This document shows positions 6,155 to 11,304 of a stretch of 11,304 nucleotides of DNA, one piece after another (position 1 is the stretch's first letter; every line of letters begins with the position of its first letter). The position numbers and the translations under genes are program-made. The DNA is taken from NCBI GenBank assembly GCA_039024295.1, contig JBCDIQ010000175.1, positions 1 to 11,304 on the forward strand, written 5' to 3'. Origin of the DNA: JBCDIQ01 sp039024295 (lineage in GTDB: Bacteria > Bacteroidota > Bacteroidia > J057). The notes under the pieces were generated by a model, which had not been told where the DNA came from, did not search any database, and saw nothing but the letters and a program-made list of their open reading frames with translations.

Positions 6155-7060
6155 TCAGGTAAGTGCCCACAATGAGAGGTTGGGAGCTTCCCATTTTAAG
6201 ATTCGCTCACTTGAGGTAAGTGCGACCATTTTTTCGGTAGTTTCCCAGAGGGCCTTTGCATCTGCCTGCTTGAAGAGGGGACGATCAAACCTGACGGGTT
6301 CCTCTTGGTGGTAATAGGTGCCTTTGACATCACTTAGCATGGGAGATAATGCCAGATTCAGGATGTACCTACAGGCCTCCTTAGGAGATTGTCTGAAGGA
6401 ACGGTTCAGCCAATGGGTGACCTGCATATGCCAGGGAAGTTTTGACGGGTCAGGTATGAGGTCAGAGGTTATAGTGCCAGGACTGACACAGTTTGCAGTT
6501 ATACGCGTGGCGTTCAGGCGTTGGGTCAGCTCCTGAATAAACATCAGGCTTGCCAGCTTGGATTGCCGGTAGGCCACATGTCCTTTGTAGTGGCGGGTGC
6601 TTTGAAGGTCATTTAGGTTAACAAACCCCTGCATGAGGGAAGTATCAGCCACGCTGATGATACGGGCAGCAAAAGATTGTTCCATCGCTGGCATCAGAAG
6701 ATGTGTCAGCAAAAATGGGGCAAGGTAATTTACGGCAAAGGTATACTCGTAACCGTCTGGACTGATTGTCCGTTCGTGTCGGAAAGTCGCCGCGTTGTGA
6801 ACCAGCACGTCAATGCGGGGGTAGACGTACATCAGACTGATGGCCAAGGCCCTGATTTGATGCAAATCCGCTAAATCGGTTAAGTATAAATCCACATAGG
6901 GGTTTCCACTTTCTACCCGAATCCTTTCAGCTGCATCCTGGCCACATTTGGCCATTGGGCATACCATAATAACGCTGGCACCCTTCTTAGCAAATGCCAA
7001 AGCCGTTGCATAGCCAAGTCCCCGGCAGGCTCCGGTGACAACACATACTTTCCGCTTCAT
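6155..7060 (-). CDS. Short-chain dehydrogenase/reductase, retinol-dehydrogenase-like, altered active site
   Basis: 301 residues with a Rossmann fold. The N-terminus has the nucleotide-binding glycine motif TGACRGLG (9-16), TDLADL (61-66) for the adenine side, HNAA (88-91) where most members have NNAG, Asn 111 at the expected catalytic-Asn site, and YRQSK (164-168) as the YxxxK pair, followed by VSPGTITSDL (192-201). Length and the insert before YxxxK are typical of the retinol-dehydrogenase/WWOX-like group. Where relatives usually read VSS, this protein reads VADT (137-140), so the catalytic Ser seems to be missing, with Thr 140 or Ser 141 the only nearby hydroxyls. It may have a changed mechanism or a non-catalytic role. 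Substrate is unknown. It lies between queG (87 bases upstream) and purE (75 bases downstream), all on one strand; its own promoter-like site is listed separately. Confidence 0.85.
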   Translation of the reverse strand: MKRKVCVVTGACRGLGYATALAFAKKGASVIMVCPMAKCGQDAAERIRVESGNPYVDLYLTDLADLHQIRALAISLMYVYPRIDVLVHNAATFRHERTISPDGYEYTFAVNYLAPFLLTHLLMPAMEQSFAARIISVADTSLMQGFVNLNDLQSTRHYKGHVAYRQSKLASLMFIQELTQRLNATRITANCVSPGTITSDLIPDPSKLPWHMQVTHWLNRSFRQSPKEACRYILNLALSPMLSDVKGTYYHQEEPVRFDRPLFKQADAKALWETTEKMVALTSSERILKWEAPNLSLWALT

Positions 7061-7085
7061 GTATAATTGAGTTGCGTGATAAAGA

Positions 7086-7116
7086 CAATGCTACCCAATA
7101 ATCAGAATTGGCAAAA
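7086..7116 (-). promoter_or_regulatory. Putative Bacteroidota-type promoter for the SDR gene
   Basis: On the minus strand TTTTG (7116-7112) is followed after 18 bases by TAGCATTG (7093-7086), a 7-of-8 match to TAnnTTTG. The element ends 26 bases before the ATG at 7060. It lies in the queG-SDR gap and would let the SDR, and perhaps purE-nnr, be transcribed independently of queG. Confidence 0.35.
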
Positions 7117-7147
7117 CGAAAAAACACAGAGCCAAGGGTGACATTTG

Positions 7148-8110
7148 TCATTTGTCGGAATCTTCTCCTGCATCTTGAGGAGGTGGGGAAGGGACAATTA
7201 CCTGGAGGTTTCCTTTCATTTTATTCCATTTTACCCGGTTCATGGCAGTCTTTTTGGTCAATTTCTTGAAAGTGCGTTCTTCCAATTCCAGCCAGTCATC
7301 CTGAGAATAGTTAAGGATGTGATCCAGCGGACGAAAGTCTTCCCCGGTTATTGCTCGGGCATGACGGTTCCATGGGCATACCTCCTGACAAATGTCACAG
7401 CCATATGCCCAGCCTTCCATGTTCTGGTGAAATTCATCCGGTATTTCCTCCTTGAGTTCAATGGTCAGGTAGGAGATACAACGCGAAGCATCAATTTGAT
7501 AGGGGGTTAAGGCATCGGTAGGACAGGCATCCAGGCAGCGGGTACATGTGCCACAATAGTCGTTTACGGGACCATCATAGACCAAATCTACGTCCAGAAT
7601 AATTTCTCCAATAAAAAAGTAAGACCCCTTTTTAGGGGTAATCAAATTGGTGTGTTTACCGATCCACCCAAGTCCACTTCGTTGTGCCCAAGCCTTATCC
7701 ATGACGGGGGCAGAATCCACAAATACCCTTGCCGCCACTTCTCCCACCTCTGTCTGTATCCATTCCAGGAGCCGGTACAATTTCCGCTTGAGCACCTTAT
7801 GGTAGTCTTCCCCCCATGCGTAAACGGATATTTTTGGGGCCCCTTCAGGCTGGCGGTAGGTGGCAGGTGGTAAGTAATTGTGGATGACGCTGATGACAGA
7901 TTTTGCGCCAGGAACCAGCAAGCGGGGGTCTACTCGTTTGTCAAAGTAGTTTTCCATGTACTGCATGTTGCCATGTCGCTCTTCTTTCAGCCATTGCTCC
8001 AGGTCATGGGCTTCTTGCTCCAAAAACTCAGCCCGTGATATCCCCACAAGGTCAAATCCCAACTGCTCACCTTGTAGTTTGATTTGTTGACTAAGCTTGT
8101 CCCGATCCAT
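7148..8110 (-). CDS. queG: Epoxyqueuosine reductase (tRNA queuosine modification)
   Basis: 320 residues. QueG performs the last step of queuosine synthesis, reducing epoxyqueuosine to queuosine at position 34 of GUN-anticodon tRNAs, using cobalamin and two [4Fe-4S] clusters in the cytoplasm. Visible hallmarks: VDSAPVMDK (131-139) with the catalytic Asp at 132, RSGLGWIGKHTNLI (144-157), the first cluster motif CGTCTRCLDACP (Cys 186, 189, 192, 196), Cys 211 in RCISYLTIE, and CDICQEVCPWN (Cys 238, 241, 245). All expected cluster cysteines are present. It lacks the C-terminal HEAT-like repeats found in longer members (about 380 residues); a basic stretch (282-299) and a Pro/acidic tail (PSPPP to the end) finish it. 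Short forms like this are common. It is divergent from the gene at 8233; the SDR lies 87 bases downstream. Confidence 0.96.
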   Translation of the reverse strand: MDRDKLSQQIKLQGEQLGFDLVGISRAEFLEQEAHDLEQWLKEERHGNMQYMENYFDKRVDPRLLVPGAKSVISVIHNYLPPATYRQPEGAPKISVYAWGEDYHKVLKRKLYRLLEWIQTEVGEVAARVFVDSAPVMDKAWAQRSGLGWIGKHTNLITPKKGSYFFIGEIILDVDLVYDGPVNDYCGTCTRCLDACPTDALTPYQIDASRCISYLTIELKEEIPDEFHQNMEGWAYGCDICQEVCPWNRHARAITGEDFRPLDHILNYSQDDWLELEERTFKKLTKKTAMNRVKWNKMKGNLQVIVPSPPPQDAGEDSDK

Positions 8111-8172
8111 ACCACCAAGTTACACCTTTTCCGCCATTGCAGGATTTAGGGAAAAAATATTCATGTGTATCA

Positions 8173-8180
8173 TAATTTTG
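8173..8180 (+). promoter_or_regulatory. Putative -7 promoter element for the gene at 8233
   Basis: TAATTTTG is an exact TAnnTTTG, 52 bases before the ATG. No TTG-type -33 element is found at the right spacing; the region is very AT-rich, so a chance match is possible. A second exact match on the minus strand (TACATTTG, 8224-8217) could serve queG, 106 bases from its start, but also lacks a well-spaced -33 partner. Confidence 0.3.
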
Positions 8181-8232
8181 TATTTTATTTTTAATGTAAA
8201 TTATTATAATTAGTTACAAATGTATTCTGCCT

Positions 8233-8757
8233 ATGGCCCAACGTGTACGATGCTTTTATTGCATGGTTTTTCTGTATGCATGCATTATTCCTATTTCAGC
8301 TCAAACGGAATATCCTCCCGGGGAGGATGGATTAAGAGAGCTATTGACACATGTCATGGAAGCAAACCGCTCTGAACGGAGAAAGATCACTTCCGCTTTG
8401 GAACCCATTGAAAGAGACTTTGAGAAAGTATTTCAGGGAAGGTTTCTTGTGAAAGCAATTGCCCGACAACACCAGATCATTCGCCAAGGGGGCTATTATT
8501 TCGCCCCATTAAGAAAAGAGGAAACCCGCGTGCATTTGTGGGAAACAACTACCGAAGCCTTGCTTTCTTATGAGGGCACCGCGTTGAGCTTTCCCGGCGG
8601 CTATAAAGAGCTTGCACCTCACCTTAAGCCTGGGCTTACCCTTTATTACATCAAGTTCACGGAACCCGGCGCAAAATATGGCAGTGCCTTTGATATGCTG
8701 ATCTATGTAAATGGGCATTGGCGCTATTTTCCTCAACCGTGGCTTCTACTTATCTAA
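8233..8757 (+). CDS. Secreted protein of unknown function
   Basis: 174 residues. Residues 1-24 are a signal peptide (basic start, hydrophobic core, ending ISAQ), with a possible shorter start at Met 11. The mature part begins with an acidic/basic helical segment (about 30-75, LRELLTHVMEANRSERRK), then mixed beta-like sequence: YYFAPLRKEE (88-97), LSFPGGYKELAPHL (118-131), LTLYYIKFTEPG (135-146) and a close with DMLIYVNGHWRYFPQPW (154-170). The last phrase, an aspartate-led strand followed by NGHWRYFP, resembles the end of several small exported proteins that present a measured quantity for display or binding, but I do not recognise a family. No catalytic motif is evident. It is divergent from queG and overlaps the minus-strand gene at 8746 by 12 bases, tail to tail. 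Confidence 0.75.
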   Translation: MAQRVRCFYCMVFLYACIIPISAQTEYPPGEDGLRELLTHVMEANRSERRKITSALEPIERDFEKVFQGRFLVKAIARQHQIIRQGGYYFAPLRKEETRVHLWETTTEALLSYEGTALSFPGGYKELAPHLKPGLTLYYIKFTEPGAKYGSAFDMLIYVNGHWRYFPQPWLLLI

Positions 8758-9939
8758 AACACTCAGGGTGAGCGGTTGTCGAAGTCCCTTGCGAGCCATT
8801 GATTTGACCGCTTCATTTTCTTCTGCACGTGCCGCACGTTTGTAGGCAACTACTGCAGCATTCCTGTTTCGCAGCAGGTCAAATGCCAGCCCCCTCAGGA
8901 AGTCATTATGGGGGTACAGTTCATGGTCTTCCAACTTGGCCAGCCGTGCATAGCGATTGCTCTCATTGAGGTAGGAAAGTGCCTGTTGATAATTATGGTG
9001 GTACTGCAGGGCGATGTGCCCTAACAGGTTTGCCGTACGCGCCATGATAATGGTGGTGTACCTAGAGGTACGCGAATCAATATTCTTGGTCTTACTACCA
9101 GGAACCTGGTTGTATTTCGATTCCACTGATTTTAAAATGGATTCAGCTTGCTTGAACTTACCCGTATAAATTAACGCCTTGGCAAAATTAACCTTGAACC
9201 AGGTATTTTGAGGAAACTGATTGGAAAGTTGTCGGGTCATATCAAGTCCTTTGGCAAACTCATGCAGTTCCTCCAGGTAGATATCGCATAGGTAAAATTT
9301 TGCTTCAAATTGGGTGAAGTTGACTGTATTTGCCGCCTGAAGCAGTTCCGTTAGGCCTTTTTCGGCATCTCCATCAGGGAAAAATACCATAAAAGGCTTA
9401 ACGATGGGGTGTGCTTTTGGATATGCCTCAGCATAGTAGTGGTAAATCCCTGAGCTGAAATAAAACTCAGGGCTTTTTTCTGCATGTTTAAACCCCTCCT
9501 TTAGGTGAGGAAGTGCTTTTCGTCCTGTATTAGCGGCGCTGAACAGCTCTCCTTTCAGTATCTGAAGCCGTGCCTTGAATGCGTAGGACATATACTGAAA
9601 AAAGCTGTATTCCAGCTCATATCCAGGTTTATTTTCCAGGGGCTCGTTCAGTTCAAGTGCCTGGTCTAATTTTTCTTCGATATATCCATGGTAAGTATCC
9701 ATGGTTTCAGAAATGTAGGTTTGCCACCAGCGGTTAAATGCCAGTAAAAAGTGAGGGGCCGGGTGTGATGCGTGTGTGGTGGTGAGGCTGGAAAAGGTTT
9801 GTTCTGCGCCTTCAAAATTGAGGTTGTAGACCTGTTCAATTCCCTCAAGGGCGACCATGCGAAACTGCTGGTCATTAAAGACCTGAGCTGTTCCGTGTGA
9901 AAAAACCAGGAGTCCAAAAAGGGTAAAAATATACTTCAC
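8746..9939 (-). CDS. Secreted TPR-like helical-repeat protein
   Basis: 397 residues. It begins with GTG at 9939, fixed by overlap with the transporter stop and by the signal peptide that follows (KYIFTLFGLLVFS, ending GTAQ at about 19). The rest is almost all helix, with paired-helix repeats of TPR character: 40-75 (FEGAEQTFSSL, HFLLAFNRWW), 120-150, 155-172 (SPEFYFSSGIYHYYAEAYP), 190-235 (GLTELLQAA, then AKFYLCDIYLEEL), 250-272 (AKALIYTGKFKQAESILK), 305-335 and 345-372 (LRGLAFDLLRNRNAAVVAYKRA). The GDAEKGLTELLQAA segment recalls the Iml2/TPR_39 group, but this is a weak impression. It probably acts in the periplasm or at the inner face of the outer membrane as a scaffold. It is translationally coupled to the upstream EamA-type transporter. 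It converges with the plus-strand gene at 8233. Confidence 0.8.
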   Translation of the reverse strand: MKYIFTLFGLLVFSHGTAQVFNDQQFRMVALEGIEQVYNLNFEGAEQTFSSLTTTHASHPAPHFLLAFNRWWQTYISETMDTYHGYIEEKLDQALELNEPLENKPGYELEYSFFQYMSYAFKARLQILKGELFSAANTGRKALPHLKEGFKHAEKSPEFYFSSGIYHYYAEAYPKAHPIVKPFMVFFPDGDAEKGLTELLQAANTVNFTQFEAKFYLCDIYLEELHEFAKGLDMTRQLSNQFPQNTWFKVNFAKALIYTGKFKQAESILKSVESKYNQVPGSKTKNIDSRTSRYTTIIMARTANLLGHIALQYHHNYQQALSYLNESNRYARLAKLEDHELYPHNDFLRGLAFDLLRNRNAAVVAYKRAARAEENEAVKSMARKGLRQPLTLSVLDK

Positions 9940-10829
9940 GTTTGTTGCAGGTTTGAGAGCAAGATCATTCCAATGGCTGCTACAGCGAACACCAGTCCCA
10001 TCCGGTTTCTGGCGTTGTATTTTTCACCATAAACGAAGATGCCAACCAGTGTCGCAAGGAGCAATACACTTACATTATTTACCGGAAAAAACGTAGGTCC
10101 TTCAAAAAAATTTAATGCTTTGATAACAAAAAATGCGGAGAAGTAATTGGCAATGCCCAGCAGCAGTCCTGCTGGGAAATTCCTCCAGCTGAAAGGAGCT
10201 TTACCGGTCAATACCTGGAAGGTCACAAGTAGAATTCCCAGGGCAGCCGCAGTCCCAAAAAGGAAAACCAGGAAGTCATTTTCGCCCCCTTCTGGACTCG
10301 TGTAGGAGGTTTGGTAAACCTTTAACAAGGTATCTACCGTCCCGCTTCCAATGAAGGCGATGACGGCAAGTGTACCGATTTTCCATAAGGGCATTCCTGC
10401 TTTTCCCTTATCCAACTTGCCATGGTTAATGAGCCAGACGGCTGCTAATGCAAGGAAAATTCCTGCGCCTTTCCATATCCCAATAAATTCATCATACACC
10501 ACAAATGAAACCAGAATGGGAATTACAACGGACATTCGGGTGAGCAATGCCACATACCCCAGCCCAATCCACTGGGTGATGTAGCCAATGAGCACAAACA
10601 TTCCAATGAATAAAGCTCCTTCAATCAACGCCAGAGGAAGGGGGTTCGGGGTAGTGTGAAGAATATTCTGGATAGAGTCAGGAGAAAGAAAGGCCCCCAC
10701 TCCCACACAGGCAATATAATTCCAACAAATGACTTGTAAGAGGTTGAGCCGAAAGCGATTGATTTCTTTAAAGATAACTCCAAGTACGATAGAACAGGCC
10801 ACACTTAGCCCCAAAAACACATAGCCCAT
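9936..10829 (-). CDS. EamA/DMT-family membrane transporter
   Basis: 297 residues with ten hydrophobic segments (about 2-20, 32-49, 66-83, 89-111, 118-135, 149-168, 184-206, 217-237, 245-267, 275-293), matching the two five-helix EamA repeats of the drug/metabolite transporter superfamily. Typical landmarks are the end of repeat one (VYDEFIGIWKGAGIFLALAAV, about 111-131; a glycine-rich helix after an acidic residue) and the matching end of repeat two (FVYGEKYNARNRMG, 265-278). It sits in the inner membrane; the family exports or imports small metabolites, and the substrate cannot be told from sequence. Its TGA stop overlaps the GTG start of the next gene by four bases, so the two are produced together. 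A promoter-like site and a perfect 18-base palindrome lie directly upstream. Confidence 0.9.
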   Translation of the reverse strand: MGYVFLGLSVACSIVLGVIFKEINRFRLNLLQVICWNYIACVGVGAFLSPDSIQNILHTTPNPLPLALIEGALFIGMFVLIGYITQWIGLGYVALLTRMSVVIPILVSFVVYDEFIGIWKGAGIFLALAAVWLINHGKLDKGKAGMPLWKIGTLAVIAFIGSGTVDTLLKVYQTSYTSPEGGENDFLVFLFGTAAALGILLVTFQVLTGKAPFSWRNFPAGLLLGIANYFSAFFVIKALNFFEGPTFFPVNNVSVLLLATLVGIFVYGEKYNARNRMGLVFAVAAIGMILLSNLQQT

Positions 10830-10847
10830 AAATGAAATATTTCATTT
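10830..10847. promoter_or_regulatory. Perfect 18-bp palindrome abutting the transporter start codon
   Basis: AAATGAAATATTTCATTT is identical to its reverse complement and ends at the base before the ATG of the transporter. In the transcript it would occupy the ribosome-binding region; as DNA it could be a dimeric repressor site. It also carries an out-of-frame upstream ATG on the minus strand. Its function is inferred from position and symmetry only. Confidence 0.45.
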
Positions 10848-10886
10848 GTATTCACGTTGTTAGATCGTACATTGTCAATTAAATAA

Positions 10887-10894
10887 CAAACTTA
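10887..10894 (-). promoter_or_regulatory. Putative -7 promoter element for the transporter/TPR pair
   Basis: The minus strand reads TAAGTTTG, an exact TAnnTTTG. The best -33 candidate at a suitable distance is TTTA (10917-10914), one base off TTTG, with a 19-base spacer. The predicted leader of about 50 bases would contain the 18-base palindrome. Confidence 0.45.
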
Positions 10895-10951
10895 CGCTGA
10901 TCTCAATTCCCCCTAAATAAAGAGTCTCCTTAATTTTAGCCGCCTAATGTT

Positions 10952-10980
10952 AAAGAGAGATGCGCAATGCATCTCTCTTT
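10952..10980 (-). terminator. Strong hairpin, likely terminator of the DUF3667-like gene
   Basis: AAAGAGAGATGC (10952-10963) and GCATCTCTCTTT (10969-10980) form a perfect 12-base stem with a five-base loop, 39 bases after the stop of the minus-strand gene at 11020. The downstream arm ends in three Ts, followed by AACATT on the minus strand and GCGTTTTG on the plus strand, so the T-run is short; the stem is strong enough to suggest termination or 3'-end protection. It lies between this gene and the transporter promoter. Confidence 0.6.
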
Positions 10981-11019
10981 GCGTTTTGTAAAACCGGGCG
11001 TAAGAAAAAATACGTCTTG

Positions 11020-11304
11020 TTATAAAATCAGGCTGATCACAATAGAGGTAGCCAGCCAAAAAGCAGGTACTACAGTCAGGTAAATCATCCCCAAGAAGGA
11101 AAATTTGAGAATGGTCCAGCCCCAATTGTTGCCGTAAAATCCTTTGAGGGCTATAAGAAAATACAGACTACTCCCTAAAATGGGAATTATGAATATGGGT
11201 AAAATACTAGCCCCCAGAAAGGCGATCAAGGAGCTTATGGTAAGGGTGACAAACAGGAAGCTATGGGAATGGTACAAAAATGCCATGTGTTCAACCATGT
11301 ACAC
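11020..11304 (-). CDS. DUF3667-like membrane protein, C-terminal part (5' end beyond window)
   Basis: The frame is open to the right edge, giving 94 residues before the TAA at 11020. It opens with YMVEHMAFLYHSHSFLFV, which strongly recalls the YxxEHxxFxxHxHxFxF segment of DUF3667 proteins, followed by three hydrophobic spans (about 10-28, 32-50, 65-92) and the KGFYGNNWGWTILKFSFLG stretch typical of that family's C-terminus. DUF3667 proteins normally begin with a short zinc-ribbon region and have more helices, which would lie outside the window, so a GTG or ATG near the edge is unlikely to be the true start. They are inner-membrane proteins of unknown function. Confidence 0.7.
   Translation of the reverse strand: MYMVEHMAFLYHSHSFLFVTLTISSLIAFLGASILPIFIIPILGSSLYFLIALKGFYGNNWGWTILKFSFLGMIYLTVVPAFWLATSIVISLIL

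Noticed and set aside
8150..8232. Very AT-rich spacer as a replication origin or mobile-element end
   Set aside because: No DnaA-box cluster, no terminal inverted repeats or target duplication; it fits a simple divergent promoter region.
11298..11304. True start of the right-edge gene at the GTG or ATG near the border
   Set aside because: The frame remains open at the border and the similarity is to the C-terminal part of DUF3667, so the start most likely lies outside.

Overview
The window looks like chromosomal DNA from a member of the Bacteroidota, perhaps of the Cytophagales/Saprospirales kind; this is inference from content. Reasons: several secreted proteins end their signal peptide in the Ala-Gln cut site common in that phylum; there are small secreted TonB_C-domain proteins, an outer-membrane beta-barrel, a DUF6134-like secreted protein and the C-terminus of a DUF3667-like membrane protein; and several starts are preceded by matches to the Bacteroidota -7 promoter element TAnnTTTG rather than a sigma-70 box. 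Most genes lie on the minus strand; only two small ones are on the plus strand. No tRNA, rRNA, insertion sequence, integrase, CRISPR array or phage gene is visible, and no gene-free stretch exceeds about 200 bases.

Layout. Positions 1-1921 (minus) hold three tandem secreted proteins with a TonB C-terminal domain: one cut by the left edge, one complete 136-residue paralogue, and a 318-residue version with an added helical, TPR-like tail. An AT-rich spacer (1922-2122) with 11-bp-phased repeats separates them from a plus-strand 54-residue membrane peptide. Next, on minus, come an outer-membrane beta-barrel protein (2335-3186) with a terminator at its end, and a secreted DUF6134-like protein (3350-3961).

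Positions 4064-8110 (minus) are a housekeeping block read in the order queG (epoxyqueuosine reductase, tRNA modification), a divergent short-chain dehydrogenase/reductase, purE (purine biosynthesis) and nnr (bifunctional NAD(P)HX epimerase/dehydratase, nicotinamide cofactor repair). purE and nnr are 12 bases apart and very likely co-transcribed; the 75- and 87-base gaps upstream make one longer operon possible but unproven.

Positions 8233-8757 (plus) encode a secreted protein of unknown function, divergent from queG. It converges, with a 12-base overlap, on a minus-strand pair: a ten-helix EamA/DMT-type transporter (9936-10829) translationally coupled through a GTGA overlap to a secreted helical-repeat protein (8746-9939). 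The right edge carries the 3' end of a DUF3667-like membrane protein followed by a strong hairpin.

Most of this is ordinary chromosome. I see no clear new system. The best leads are the TonB_C paralogue array and its phased upstream repeats, the SDR with altered active-site motifs, and the perfect palindrome touching the transporter start codon.
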